64,000 bases of DNA from Micrococcales bacterium (GCA_021287075.1 JAJTBD010000008.1:81367-145366), one strand, 5' to 3'; shown: positions 7,557-17,013, numbered from the stretch's first letter. The notes: a model not told the origin generated them from the letters alone. Translations and numbers: made by a program.

Positions 7557-9638
7557 CTACTCCGTGGCGAGGACCCGGTCGAGGGCCGAGCGCATGACGC
7601 GGCCGAGGGTGGCGGCATAGGTCGCGGTGACCCGCGCCCCGGGGCGGTTGACCACCACATTGCCGATGACCGAGGGGCACCGGTCGACCGGGCACAGCCA
7701 CGGGGTGAGGTCGATGAAGTCGGTGACGGGGGCGACGGCGGCGGCCTCCTTCTGCACCGGGAAGGCCGAGTCGTTGCGGGCGACCGCCCGGTCGAAGTCA
7801 CACTGCGAGAGCCGGGTCGGGTGGGCCGACAGGCAGGCCTCGAGGTCGGTGGGGGCCGAGGGGTTGTCGCCGACCACGGCGACGCGGCTGCCGAGCTGGC
7901 GCACCTCCTGCCAGCGCGTCGCCAGGCCGGTGATCATGCCGTTGGTGGAGGGACGGCCGGCGTCCCAGACCGTGCGGGCGTGGCCGGAGGTGACGACCAG
8001 CGCGGGCCGGTCCTTGGCCAGCGCCCGCATGACGCGCGTGTTCCACTCGTCGCAGCTGCTGTAGTGGTCACGCCCCGCCAGCGTCTGGCCCGCGACGAAA
8101 GGGCACCCGGCCTTGCCATAGGTCACGATGCGCCAGCTGCGACCCTTGGCGGCCTCCTCGAGGGCCGGCAGCCACTGCATCGCCTTCTCGTCGCCGACCA
8201 GCGCGACCAGCTGCTTGCCGGACGGGTTGCCGAACTGGCACGGCACCGGCGACGCGGACTGCTCGTCGACGACGCACCGGGTGGAGTCGCTCGCGGGCAC
8301 GTCATCCCCCGCGCGCTGGGGGTCGGGCGTGACCCACTCCCACCTGTCGACGGCATAGCGGGCCGGGTCGGTGCTGGGCTGACCGCCCAGGGTCGCAGCG
8401 CCGAGGCTGGTCAGCGCGGGCATCCTCCCGCCGGGAGGGGTGCTGGTGAAGGGCGAGGGCGACAGCAGCAGCGGCAGCCCGGCAAGCACTGCCGCGAGCC
8501 CCATCAGGGCGGTCAGGACCAGGGGGGAGCGCGGCCGGCGGCGCACGAGCGGGCTGTCGGCGAAGCGGTCCTCCACGAAGCGGGTGGTCAGCCAGGCCGG
8601 GACCAGCGCCGCGGCCACCGCCACGGTGGCGACGCCCGGCGACTCGCCCCAGATCGCGGCGGCGAAGGTGCGCATCGGCCAGTGCCACAGATAGAGGGCA
8701 TAGGCCAGGCCGCCGAGCCACACCAGCGGCAGCCACGACAGCACCGCCGAGGGGCCGAGTGTGCCCGTGGACCAGCCCGAGGCGATGACCAGCGCCGCCC
8801 CGATCGTGGGCAGCAGCGCCCAGGCGCCCGGCCACAGCGCGTCGGCGGGCAGGGAGGTCGCCGCGAAGGCGATCATCGCCAGCCCCAGCCAGCCACCCAG
8901 CGTCAGCACCCGGCTCTGATAGGGTCGGCGCCCGCTGGTCCACACGGCCAGCAGCGCGCCCACGCCGAACTCCCAGAACCGGGCCGGCGAGACCAGATAG
9001 GCGAGCGAGGGGCTGGTCTGGCTCTGCCACAGGGAGAAGAGGAAGGAGGGCACGCACACGAGGGCGAGCACCAGGGCGAGCAGCCGCCGGGTGGGGTGCA
9101 GCACGCGCCCGCCCTCGCGTCCCGCGGCGCGGCGGATGAGGCGGCCCAGCAGCGCGAGCGCGACCAGCCAGAGCAGCGTCGCCTGCGCACCGGCCGCGAT
9201 CGCCCACAGGTGGTGCAGGGGCGAGGCGCTCGCCCCGCTCGGGTGGGGCGGCTCACCGCGCAGGCCGAGCACCCAGTCGACGACGAAGCCGGCCGAGCCA
9301 AGGACATCGGCGCCGATGTCACGGCGCCGGGCCCCCGGGACGACGAACCAGGCCACCAGCGCCGAGAGCGCGACGACCAGCGCCATGGGCGGCATCACCC
9401 GGCGCGCCCGGTGGGCGAGCGCGGGCAGGACCCGCACGCGACTGGTCTCGACCAGCTCGCGCACCGCCGGGCCGGTCAGCAGGTAGCCGCTGAGGACGAA
9501 GAGGATGTCGACGCCGACGAAGCCGTGGCCCGCGCCGGCGACGCCCGCGGCATACATCAGCACGAGCACGATGGCGACGGCCCGCAGCCCCTGGAGGTCG
9601 GGGCGGGCCGTCGTGGTGGAAGAGGCGTCGGTGCTCAG
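7557..9638 (-). CDS. Acyltransferase-3/SGNH (OafA-like) membrane protein with degenerate catalytic motifs
   Basis: About 693 residues: an N-terminal ten-helix acyltransferase-3 domain, a linker, and a C-terminal SGNH domain. This architecture O-acetylates surface polysaccharides. Homology (RPDLQGLRAVA) continues upstream of the first GTG at 9569 to a CTG at 9638 that overlaps the coaD stop (CTGA), so the true start is probably non-canonical. Key positions are altered: the catalytic His of the first helix (normally LYHAG) is LMYAAG near residue 30; the usual SLAVEEQFY is AIAAGAQATL near 145; the SGNH Ser block, normally GDSHA, is GDEKA near 482; and the C-terminal Asp-x-x-His region reads NRPGARVT. 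The frame is nevertheless intact, which suggests a non-catalytic role. Confidence 0.75.
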   Translation of the reverse strand: MSTDASSTTTARPDLQGLRAVAIVLVLMYAAGVAGAGHGFVGVDILFVLSGYLLTGPAVRELVETSRVRVLPALAHRARRVMPPMALVVALSALVAWFVVPGARRRDIGADVLGSAGFVVDWVLGLRGEPPHPSGASASPLHHLWAIAAGAQATLLWLVALALLGRLIRRAAGREGGRVLHPTRRLLALVLALVCVPSFLFSLWQSQTSPSLAYLVSPARFWEFGVGALLAVWTSGRRPYQSRVLTLGGWLGLAMIAFAATSLPADALWPGAWALLPTIGAALVIASGWSTGTLGPSAVLSWLPLVWLGGLAYALYLWHWPMRTFAAAIWGESPGVATVAVAAALVPAWLTTRFVEDRFADSPLVRRRPRSPLVLTALMGLAAVLAGLPLLLSPSPFTSTPPGGRMPALTSLGAATLGGQPSTDPARYAVDRWEWVTPDPQRAGDDVPASDSTRCVVDEQSASPVPCQFGNPSGKQLVALVGDEKAMQWLPALEEAAKGRSWRIVTYGKAGCPFVAGQTLAGRDHYSSCDEWNTRVMRALAKDRPALVVTSGHARTVWDAGRPSTNGMITGLATRWQEVRQLGSRVAVVGDNPSAPTDLEACLSAHPTRLSQCDFDRAVARNDSAFPVQKEAAAVAPVTDFIDLTPWLCPVDRCPSVIGNVVVNRPGARVTATYAATLGRVMRSALDRVLATE

Positions 9639-10132
9639 CGCTGCGCCTCCCCGCCGATGCGGGCGAGCAGCTCGTCGCGGACCCGGTCGGTGACCAGGCC
9701 GGTGATGTCCCCACCGAAGCGGGCGACCTCCTTCACCAGCGAGCTGGAGATGTGCTCGAAGCGGGGGTCGCCGGGCAGGAAGACGGTCTCGAGGCCGGTG
9801 AGGTGCCTGTTCATCAGCGCCATGGGGAGCTCATAGGCGAAGTCGGTGCCGCCGCGCAGGCCCTTGACCACGACATCGGCGTCGAGCTCACGGCAGACGT
9901 CGACGAGGAGGGTGTTGGCGAACAGCTCGACGCGCACGTTGGTGACCTCGGCGCCGAGCGCGTCGAGGATGAGCTCGCGTCGCTGGTCGGCGGTGAAGGT
10001 GCCGGTCTTGGCCGGGTTGTGCAGGATGGCGACGACGACCTCGTCATAGATCCGCGAGGCGCGCGCGATGACGTCGGCATGGCCGACCGTCACCGGGTCG
10101 AAGGATCCGGGGCACACACACCGTCTCGTCAC
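9635..10132 (-). CDS. coaD: Phosphopantetheine adenylyltransferase
   Basis: Fourth step of coenzyme A synthesis, transferring AMP to 4'-phosphopantetheine. 165 residues, the family norm. The nucleotide-binding motif GSFDPVTVGHADVI is at about 9-22, followed by the substrate region VVVAILHNPAKTGTF, and the C-terminal ISSSLVKEVARFGGDI is complete. The following acyltransferase-like gene overlaps its stop codon. Confidence 0.95.
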   Translation of the reverse strand: MTRRCVCPGSFDPVTVGHADVIARASRIYDEVVVAILHNPAKTGTFTADQRRELILDALGAEVTNVRVELFANTLLVDVCRELDADVVVKGLRGGTDFAYELPMALMNRHLTGLETVFLPGDPRFEHISSSLVKEVARFGGDITGLVTDRVRDELLARIGGEAQR

Positions 10133-10205
10133 GGGAAAACCCTACGGGCGGAGGGGCTGCCGGTGGCTGAGGCAGGGCCGGTATGCCGCGAAGTCGCCCC
10201 AGCGG

Positions 10206-11075
10206 TCAGCCCAGGTCTGCGGCGCCCGACAGGACGGTGCGGGTGCCGCCCCCGACCCAGACCTGGCCGTCGGCCGAGGAGATGTGCACCCGCCCGTCGC
10301 GCCCCAGCGCCGTGCCCTGCCGGGCGGTGTATGCCGCGGGCAGCCGGCCCGCGCCGATCAGCCACTGCGCGATCCCGGCGTTGAGGCTGCCGGTGACCGG
10401 GTCCTCGCCGACGCCCAGGCTCGGCACGAAGGCCCGGACCTCGATGTCAGGCTGAGGGTCAGGTGAGCCGGGGGTGGAGGGTGCCGCCGCGGCATACGGC
10501 CCGACTGCGCCCAGCTTGAGGTCGTGGGCGGCCATCAGGCGCAGGTCGGGTGCCAGTGCCAGGACCGCCTGGGCGTCGGCGAGCAGGAGGGCGGCCCAGC
10601 CCGGCCCGTTGTCGACCCACTGGTGGTCGAGGACCTCGGCACGGCCGATGCCCAGGCTGGCGCAGGCCGCCTCCAGCACCTCCTCCTCGAGTGGCCCGGT
10701 GCGGATCAGCGGTGGCGCCGCGAACGCGAGCGAGTCGCCCTCGCGGCGCACCGTGACCAGGCCCGCCTCGCACTCCTGCACGATCTGCGCGGGGTCGGCC
10801 GGCTGGCCGCCCGCCTCGAGCCACGCGTGGCAGGTGCCGAGCGTCGGGTGGCCGGCGAAGGGCAGCTCGCCGCCGGGGGTGAGGATCCGCACGCGGTAGT
10901 CGGCGCCGGGCTGGGTGGGCGGCAGGACGAAGGTCGTCTCGGACAGGTTGGTCCAGCGCGCGAAGGCCGCGCGCCGATCGTCATCGAGGCCCTCCCCGTC
11001 GAGGACGACCGCGACGGGGTTGCCGCGCAGAGGCGAGGTGGTGAAGACATCGACCTGGGCGAAGCGGCGGCTCAT
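10206..11075 (-). CDS. PhzF-family isomerase-like protein
   Basis: 289 residues with the two-domain diaminopimelate-epimerase-like fold of PhzF. The N-terminal FAQVDVFTTSPLRGNPVAVVLD and NLSETTFVLPP (putative catalytic Glu at about 46) are clear, and the second half repeats the pattern with VRAFVPSLGVGEDPVTGS. No phenazine genes are nearby, so the substrate is unknown; many actinobacteria carry such a solitary homologue. The -10-like TAGGTT at 11082-11087 lies six bases before the ATG. Confidence 0.85.
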   Translation of the reverse strand: MSRRFAQVDVFTTSPLRGNPVAVVLDGEGLDDDRRAAFARWTNLSETTFVLPPTQPGADYRVRILTPGGELPFAGHPTLGTCHAWLEAGGQPADPAQIVQECEAGLVTVRREGDSLAFAAPPLIRTGPLEEEVLEAACASLGIGRAEVLDHQWVDNGPGWAALLLADAQAVLALAPDLRLMAAHDLKLGAVGPYAAAAPSTPGSPDPQPDIEVRAFVPSLGVGEDPVTGSLNAGIAQWLIGAGRLPAAYTARQGTALGRDGRVHISSADGQVWVGGGTRTVLSGAADLG

Positions 11076-11081
11076 GGCGCC

Positions 11082-11087
11082 AACCTA
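11082..11087 (-). promoter_or_regulatory. Leaderless-type -10 box of the phzF-like gene
   Basis: TAGGTT, six bases before the ATG at 11075. It lies in the 22-base gap downstream of rsmD, which therefore need not share its transcript. Confidence 0.5.
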
Positions 11088-11097
11088 CGCGGCCGCC

Positions 11098-11658
11098 TCA
11101 GGCCGCGGCCGACACCTCGGCATACCAGAGGACCGTCTCGCCATAGGACTTGCTGCCGGTCGCCTCCAGCCCATCGGGCCAGCTGGGCTCGGGCGAGCGG
11201 GAGGACCGCTCGACGACGACGAGGGCGTCTGCCTCGAGCCAGGGCATCAGGAGCGTCAGCGCCCGGGCCAGGGCCTCCTCGCCCACGTCGTAGGGCGGGT
11301 CGACCATCGCCAGCCCGACCTCGCCCGCTCCCCCGCTGCCGAGCGCCTTGTCGACGGTGGTGCTCGCCACGCGCGCGCCGGACAGCCCGAGAGAGGCGGC
11401 ATTGCGCTTGATGACGGCCGCGGCCCGCCGGTCGTGCTCGACGAGGATGACGCCGCGCGCGCCGCGGCTGAGCGCCTCGAGCCCGAGTGCGCCCGAGCCG
11501 GCATAGAGGTCGACCACGAGCCGGCCCTCGATCGCGTCGAGGGCCTCCAGCCGGGAGAAGAGGGCCTCGCGCACCCGGTCGCTGGTCGGCCGGGTGCCCG
11601 AGCCGGGCGGGGTCTCGATGCGCCGGCCGCCCGCGGCGCCGGCGATGATGCGGGTCAT
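11098..11658 (-). CDS. rsmD: 16S rRNA (guanine966-N2)-methyltransferase
   Basis: 186 residues. Rossmann methyltransferase motif I is VVDLYAGSGALGLEALSRGA at about residue 48, and the catalytic motif is VDPPYD at about 120. The N-terminus MTRIIAGAAGGRRIETPPG is diagnostic for RsmD. It is last in the overlapping chain fakA-like, recG, rsmD: its ATG overlaps the recG stop (ATGA). In many actinobacteria coaD follows next; here a phzF-like gene and the acyltransferase-like gene lie around coaD. Confidence 0.93.
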   Translation of the reverse strand: MTRIIAGAAGGRRIETPPGSGTRPTSDRVREALFSRLEALDAIEGRLVVDLYAGSGALGLEALSRGARGVILVEHDRRAAAVIKRNAASLGLSGARVASTTVDKALGSGGAGEVGLAMVDPPYDVGEEALARALTLLMPWLEADALVVVERSSRSPEPSWPDGLEATGSKSYGETVLWYAEVSAAA

Positions 11659-13856
11659 CAGCCGCGCTCCAGATAGGCGGCCTGCTCGGCGTCGACGCGC
11701 TCCTGCACGGCCGCGGCCAGGAGTGGGTATGCCGCGAGCGCAGGGTCCTCGTCGACGAGGGCCTGGGCATCCTCCCGGGCCATCTCGATGACCTGCTCGT
11801 GATCGAGGATCGAGAGGAACTCCAGCTGGTTGCGGCGCCCGGACTGGGCGGCGCCGAGGATGTCGCCCTCGCGGCGCTGGCCCAGGTCGATGCGGGCCAG
11901 CTCGAAGCCGTCGGTGGTCGCGGCGACGGCGTCGAGGCGCTCCCGGGTCGGGCCGGTCTCGGAGTGGGTCATCAGCAGGCACAGGCCGGCGTAGCCGCCC
12001 CGGCCGACGCGGCCGCGCAGCTGGTGCAGCTGGGAGACGCCGAAGCGGTCGGCGTCGCGGATCACCATGACGCTGGCGTTGGGCACGTCGACGCCGACCT
12101 CGATGACGGTCGTCGCGACCAGCACGTCGATCTCGCCGCGGCTGAAGCGGGCCATCACCGCGTCCTTGTCCTCGGCGGGCATCCGGCCATGGAGCATCTC
12201 GACCCGCAGCCCCTGGAGGTCGGGGTTGGCCCGCAGCTCCTCGAGCGTCTCGAGGACACCGGCGAGCGGGCGCTCCTGTGCGACAGCGGGATCGGCGTCG
12301 TCCCAGATGTCCGGCGGCGGCGCCTGGACCTCGTCGGCGTCGAGGGCCTTGGGTGCCTCCTCGCCGCCGATGCGCGGGCACACCACATAGGCCTGCCGGC
12401 CCTCCGCCACCTCCTCGGCGACGCGCTGCCAGATGCGCGCCACCCACGCCGGGTTGTCCTCCGGCACCACGTGGGTGGTGATCGGGGCACGCCCGCGCGG
12501 CAGCTCGCGCAGGGTGGAGGTCTCGAGGTCTCCGAAGACGGTCATGGCGACGGTGCGCGGGATGGGCGTCGCCGTCATCACCAGCACGTGTGGAGGGTGG
12601 GCTCCCTTGGCGCGCAAGGCATCTCGCTGCTCGACGCCGAAGCGGTGCTGCTCGTCGACGACCACCAGCGCGAGGTCGAAGAAGTCGACGGTGTCCTGGA
12701 TGAGCGCGTGGGTGCCGATGACGATGCCGGCCTCACCGGTGACGATGTCGAGCAGGGCCCGCTTCTTGGCGGCCGTCGACATGCTGCCGGTGAGCAGCAC
12801 GACCTTGGTCCCGATCTCGCTGCCGCCGAGCATCCCGCCCTCGGCGAGGTCGCCCATCATCGCGGTGATGGAGCGGTGGTGCTGCTGGGCGAGCACCTCG
12901 GTCGGGGCGAGCAGTGCGGCCTGGCCGCCGGAGTCGACGGCCGCGAGCATCGCCCGCAGCGCCACGATCGTCTTGCCGGAGCCCACCTCGCCCTGGAGCA
13001 GCCGGTGCATGGGCTGCTCCCGCGACATCTCACTGGCCAGGGTCGTCCCGACGGCCAGCTGGCCCTCGGTGAGCTCGAAGGGCAGCCGCTCGTCGAAGGC
13101 CGCGAGCAGGCCCCCCTCGCGCGGCATACGTGCCTTGGTCTGGTCCTGGCCGGCCCGCCAGCGGCGCTGGGCGAGGACGAGCTGGAGCACGAGTGCCTCC
13201 TCGTAGCGCTGGCGCGCCCGCCCCGCGTCGACCTCGGCCCGCCGGGCGGGACGGTGTATGCCGCGCACGGCCTCCAGCGCGGACACCAGCCGCCGGCGCC
13301 CGCGCAGCTCCTGCGGCAGGGCGTCGGGCAGGGAGGTCTCGTCGAGCTGGTCGAGGATGACCCGCATCGACTGGGTGATGGCCCAGTTGGCGACCTTGGG
13401 CACCTGGAGATAGATCGGCATCTGCCACAGGCCCTCCTCGTGGCCCTGGTCGGCGCCGAGGAGGTGGTATTCGGGGTGGGCGAGCTGGTAGGTCCCGCGG
13501 AACTCCCCCACCTGGCCGGCGAAGACGGCCCGCGCGCCCGGGACGAGCTTCTCCTTGTGGCCATAGACGCGGAAGAAGACCAGCTCGATCTCCTGGGTGC
13601 CGTCGGTGATGACGACCTGGAGGCGCTGCCCCTTGCCGCTGCGGTTGCGCAGGAGATGGGCCGAGCGCACCTCGGCGACGACCACGGCATACTGCCCGAC
13701 CGTCACCGACGACAGGTCGGCCTGGTAGTCGACATAGCGCCGCGGCCAATAGGCCAGCAGGTCCCCGACCGTGACCAGGCCGCGGCCCTTCTCGAAGTGC
13801 TTGGCGGAGGCGCCGAGCACCCGCTCCAGCCGGGTGTCGAGACGCAGACCGGCCAT
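11658..13856 (-). CDS. recG: ATP-dependent DNA helicase RecG
   Basis: Branch-migrating helicase that acts on Holliday junctions and stalled forks. 732 residues from the ATG at 13856, which overlaps the stop of the fakA-like gene. The wedge/OB domain is at about 50-150. Walker A is GEVGSGKT at 289-296, the Walker B region is VVVDEQHRFG, motif III is MTATPIPRT, and the C-terminal helicase motifs (DVLVATTVIEVGVDVPNA, QLRGRVGRG) are complete. A longer upstream reading lacks RecG similarity. Confidence 0.95.
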   Translation of the reverse strand: MAGLRLDTRLERVLGASAKHFEKGRGLVTVGDLLAYWPRRYVDYQADLSSVTVGQYAVVVAEVRSAHLLRNRSGKGQRLQVVITDGTQEIELVFFRVYGHKEKLVPGARAVFAGQVGEFRGTYQLAHPEYHLLGADQGHEEGLWQMPIYLQVPKVANWAITQSMRVILDQLDETSLPDALPQELRGRRRLVSALEAVRGIHRPARRAEVDAGRARQRYEEALVLQLVLAQRRWRAGQDQTKARMPREGGLLAAFDERLPFELTEGQLAVGTTLASEMSREQPMHRLLQGEVGSGKTIVALRAMLAAVDSGGQAALLAPTEVLAQQHHRSITAMMGDLAEGGMLGGSEIGTKVVLLTGSMSTAAKKRALLDIVTGEAGIVIGTHALIQDTVDFFDLALVVVDEQHRFGVEQRDALRAKGAHPPHVLVMTATPIPRTVAMTVFGDLETSTLRELPRGRAPITTHVVPEDNPAWVARIWQRVAEEVAEGRQAYVVCPRIGGEEAPKALDADEVQAPPPDIWDDADPAVAQERPLAGVLETLEELRANPDLQGLRVEMLHGRMPAEDKDAVMARFSRGEIDVLVATTVIEVGVDVPNASVMVIRDADRFGVSQLHQLRGRVGRGGYAGLCLLMTHSETGPTRERLDAVAATTDGFELARIDLGQRREGDILGAAQSGRRNQLEFLSILDHEQVIEMAREDAQALVDEDPALAAYPLLAAAVQERVDAEQAAYLERG

Positions 13857-15550
13857 CACTCGACCCCGAGGAGGAGGGAGTAGAGCGGCTGGCCGCCCTC
13901 GACGACGCTGATGTCGAGGTCGCGGCGCCACCGCCGGACGGTCTCGACGAGCTCGTCGGCCAGCCCGTCGGGGGCCTCGGAGCCGACGATGACGGTGAGC
14001 AGCTCACCACCGGAGGAGAGCAGGCGGCCGACGATGTCGCTGGCCACCGACGCCTGATCGCTGCCGATCACCTCGATCTCGCCGCTGACGACGCCCAGGA
14101 CATCGCCGGGATGGCACCAGCCGGCGGAGGTGAGGGCCTCCTTGGTGGCCACGGTGACCGCGCCGTTGCGGGTGCCGGCCGCCGCGGCCGACATGGACGC
14201 GGCGTTCTCGGAGACCGGCGAGGAGGGGTCGAAGACCGCGAGCGCGGCGATGCCCTGGACGGCGGTGCGCGAGCGCACGACGTGGACCTCGATGCCGTCC
14301 TGGTGGGCGGCCGAGGCGGCGGCCTGGGCCGCGAGCACCGTGTCGGAGTCGTTGGGCAGCAGCAGCACATGGAGGGCGTTGGCGGCCCGCACCGCATCGA
14401 GGATCTGACCGGCCGAGGCGCGCCGGCCCGGGCCGGACGGGACGGTCAGCGCCCCCGCCTCCTGGAGTAGCGCCGTGATGCCGGGCCCGGCGGAGCACGC
14501 GATCACGGCCTGCTCGACGGCCGGGCGGGAGGGCCTGGGCTGGTGCTCGAATGCCGTGACGCTGATGCGGTGGGGTCGGCCGGCCTCGATGCCGGCCTCG
14601 ATCGCGGCGCCGATGTCGTCGGTGTGGACGTGCACATTCCACAGGTCGGGCCCGCCGACCACGAGCACCGAGTCGCCGAGGGAGTCCAGCCGGTCGCTCA
14701 GGCCGGTGACGCGCTCGGAGTCGGCGCTGTCGAGGAGGTACATCACCTCATAGGCCGGGCCGCTCGCGTCGGCGGGCACCTCGGGGAAGCGCGGCTGGGG
14801 CGCCCCGCAGCCGACCGTGGGGGCGACGATCGGGTGGGCCCAGTCGGCCCGGTGATAGAGCCGGTCGAGGTCCGCAGGGTCGCCGAGGAAGCTGAGCGCC
14901 TCGGCCTCCTCGCCCCGGACCACCCGGTCGAGGGCCTCCATGAGGATGAGGAAGCCGGCGCCGCCGGCGTCGACGACCCCGGCCGAGGCGAGGGTGTCGA
15001 GCTGGCCGGTCGTGGCCTCCAGTGCCGCGCGCGTCGCGTCGGTGACCCGGCCGGTGAGCTCGCCGAGGGCGACCCCCTCCGCCGCAGCCCGGGCCGCCTC
15101 GTGGGCGGCCGAGTCGGCGACGGTCAGGATCGTGCCCTCGACCGCCCGGGTGACGGCCCGCCGCCCGGCCTCGGCCACCCGGCCGATGGCCTGGGCGGTC
15201 AGGTCGGTGTCGAGCTCCTCGACGCCCCACTCGCGGATGGCGTCGGCGAGGCCGCGGCACATCTGCGACAGGATCACCCCCGAGTTGCCGCGGGCGGTCA
15301 GCAGCATGGCCCGGGCCATGCTCTCGGCCTCCTGGAGGAGACTGGCGTGACCGAAGATGCCCTCCTGCTCGTGCTCGGAGCGCACGGCGTCGAGGCCGCC
15401 GTCAAAGGTCAGATAGAGGTTGGTGCCGGTGTCACCGTCGGGCACGGGGAAGACGTTGAGTGCGTCGATCTCGGCGCGACGGGCCGCGAAGGCGGCGCGT
15501 GCCACGAGCGCCCACTGGCGGGCGGCTGCGGCGTCGAGGGTCTTCAGCAC
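13856..15550 (-). CDS. DAK2/DhaL-domain protein, FakA-like
   Basis: 564 residues from a GTG. The N-terminal DhaL-type domain includes ALNVFPVPDGDTGTNLYLT (metal/ATP-binding Asp residues) and TARGNSGVILSQ; the C-terminal part is the FakA-type domain. In Firmicutes FakA phosphorylates fatty acids bound to DegV-like FakB proteins; whether the actinobacterial protein does so is not shown by sequence. It sits just before recG, as in many Gram-positives, with an ATGA overlap. It is transcribed divergently from rpmB. Confidence 0.85.
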   Translation of the reverse strand: MLKTLDAAAARQWALVARAAFAARRAEIDALNVFPVPDGDTGTNLYLTFDGGLDAVRSEHEQEGIFGHASLLQEAESMARAMLLTARGNSGVILSQMCRGLADAIREWGVEELDTDLTAQAIGRVAEAGRRAVTRAVEGTILTVADSAAHEAARAAAEGVALGELTGRVTDATRAALEATTGQLDTLASAGVVDAGGAGFLILMEALDRVVRGEEAEALSFLGDPADLDRLYHRADWAHPIVAPTVGCGAPQPRFPEVPADASGPAYEVMYLLDSADSERVTGLSDRLDSLGDSVLVVGGPDLWNVHVHTDDIGAAIEAGIEAGRPHRISVTAFEHQPRPSRPAVEQAVIACSAGPGITALLQEAGALTVPSGPGRRASAGQILDAVRAANALHVLLLPNDSDTVLAAQAAASAAHQDGIEVHVVRSRTAVQGIAALAVFDPSSPVSENAASMSAAAAGTRNGAVTVATKEALTSAGWCHPGDVLGVVSGEIEVIGSDQASVASDIVGRLLSSGGELLTVIVGSEAPDGLADELVETVRRWRRDLDISVVEGGQPLYSLLLGVE

Positions 15551-15753
15551 GCTGGCGAGACTAACGCGGCATACCGTCATTGCGGTCGCTGCGGGGCCGC
15601 GGCGCGCTGCCTCGGCCCGGCGCCGACGCCGCGTTTTGTCGCTTCAGCCGTTCCTCGGCTACTCTTGACCGGTTCCCCGCTGACGGCGCCTCATCACTGC
15701 TGCGCGGAGCAGGGACCGAAGACCAACACCTTTAGCGACTCAGGAGATCACCC

Positions 15754-15948
15754 GTGGCTGCCAACTGCGACGTCTGCGGCAAGGGCCCGTCCTTCGGGCA
15801 CAACATCTCGCACTCGCACCGCCGCACCAAGCGTCGCTGGAACCCCAACATCCAGCGGGTCAAGGCTCTGGTCGGCGACGCGGGCGTGACCCCCAAGCGA
15901 CTCAATGTCTGCACCTCGTGCCTCAAGGCGGGCAAGGTCAAGCGCTGA
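15754..15948 (+). CDS. rpmB: 50S ribosomal protein L28
   Basis: 64 residues from a GTG preceded by AGGAGATCACCC. The L28 core [18 protein letters not shown] is clear, and CDVC plus CTSC make this the zinc-binding (C+) form, with Cys pairs at both ends. A strong terminator follows at once. The 203-base gap before it, shared with the divergent fakA-like gene, contains TTGACC at 15666-15671 as a possible -35 box. Confidence 0.97.
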   Translation: MAANCDVCGKGPSFGHNISHSHRRTKRRWNPNIQRVKALVGDAGVTPKRLNVCTSCLKAGKVKR

Positions 15949-15964
15949 CCTCCCCCTGACGCAC

Positions 15965-16011
15965 CACAACGCGGCGGGCCTCCCCACACCGGGGAGGCCC
16001 GCCGCGTTGTG
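15965..16011. terminator. Bidirectional terminator between rpmB and thiL
   Basis: A perfect 21-base inverted repeat (15965-15985 and 15991-16011) with a five-base loop lies between two convergent genes. There is no long T run, as is common in high-G+C genomes. Confidence 0.9.
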
Positions 16012-16038
16012 TCTGGGCCCATGCTGTCCGGCCACGCC

Positions 16039-17013
16039 TCAGCCGGCGAAGTGGTCCCAGCCGCGTGGTGTGGTGGCCTCGCCGTCGGCGGCGACCTGGC
16101 CGGCAGGCCCGGCGACGATGGCGCCGACCGGCCGCCACCCCTCCGGCAGCCCCCGCTCGGAGGGGTATGCCGCGAGGAGACTGTGCTCCTCCCCTCCCGC
16201 AAGCACGCACTCGCGGGCCCGGTCCGTTCCGACGGCGGGGACGAGCGCGGCGATGTCCTCGGCCAGCAGCCCGCTGTCGAGGTCGATGGCCACGCCGCTC
16301 GCGCGGCCGATGCGAGCGGCATCGCGCAGCAGGCCATCGGAGATGTCCATGAGGGCGTGAGCCCCCGCGCTAACCGCCTGCGGACCGGCCGCCAGTGGCG
16401 CGTCGGGCCGGCGGTGGTGGGCCAGCGCCGCGGCGGCGGCGGGGTGGTCGGCCTCGACCACGCCGTCGGAGAGCAGCGCCAGGCCGGCGCCCGACCGGCC
16501 CAGCGGGCCACAGACCGCCAGCACGTCACCGACCCGGGCGCCCGCGCGGGTCAGGGGCTCGCGGCCCGCCAGGTCCCCGAGCGCGGTGATCGAGAGCATG
16601 ACGGTGCCCGCCGGGGCCGATGACAGGTCGCCGCCGGCGACGCTCACCCCGAGGCGGGCGCAGCGCGAGCCGAGCTCCGCGGCATACCGCTCCAGCCAGG
16701 CGACGGGCGTCGCGGGGTCGGCCACGAGCGCCACGACGACGGCGGTCGGGACCGCCCCCATGGCGGCGATGTCGGCGAGGTTCTGGGTCAGCGACTTGGC
16801 GGCGACGTCCTCGGGGGTGGACCACTCGTCGAGCCAGTCCCGGCCGCGGACCATCGCATCGGTGGTGACGACCACGCTGCCGGAGGCGGCCGCGAGGACG
16901 GCGGCGTCGTCACCCGGACCGAGCAGCTCGGCGCCGGTCGGCCGGAAGTGCGGGAAGATCCTGCCCAGGATCTCCTCCTCGGACACCTCGGCGAGCGTGG
17001 GCTCCTCGCTCAT
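16039..17013 (-). CDS. thiL: Thiamine-monophosphate kinase
   Basis: Final ATP-dependent step making thiamine diphosphate. 324 residues of the AIR-synthase-like fold. The Mg-ATP motif GPGDDAAVL is at 32-40, with TDAMVRGRDW, SLTQNLADIAAMGA and SVAGGDLSSAPAG following in the expected order and a typical WHAVGA-like C-terminal region (GWRPVGAIVAG). It is convergent with rpmB. The thiL/Lrp/DUF3515/ddl neighbourhood is conserved in actinobacteria. Confidence 0.95.
   Translation of the reverse strand: MSEEPTLAEVSEEEILGRIFPHFRPTGAELLGPGDDAAVLAAASGSVVVTTDAMVRGRDWLDEWSTPEDVAAKSLTQNLADIAAMGAVPTAVVVALVADPATPVAWLERYAAELGSRCARLGVSVAGGDLSSAPAGTVMLSITALGDLAGREPLTRAGARVGDVLAVCGPLGRSGAGLALLSDGVVEADHPAAAAALAHHRRPDAPLAAGPQAVSAGAHALMDISDGLLRDAARIGRASGVAIDLDSGLLAEDIAALVPAVGTDRARECVLAGGEEHSLLAAYPSERGLPEGWRPVGAIVAGPAGQVAADGEATTPRGWDHFAG

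Noticed and set aside
7452..9836. A 794-codon open frame on the plus strand
   Set aside because: It is the antisense shadow of the acyltransferase-like and coaD genes; its sequence is low-complexity Gly/Arg/Gln and resembles no family.
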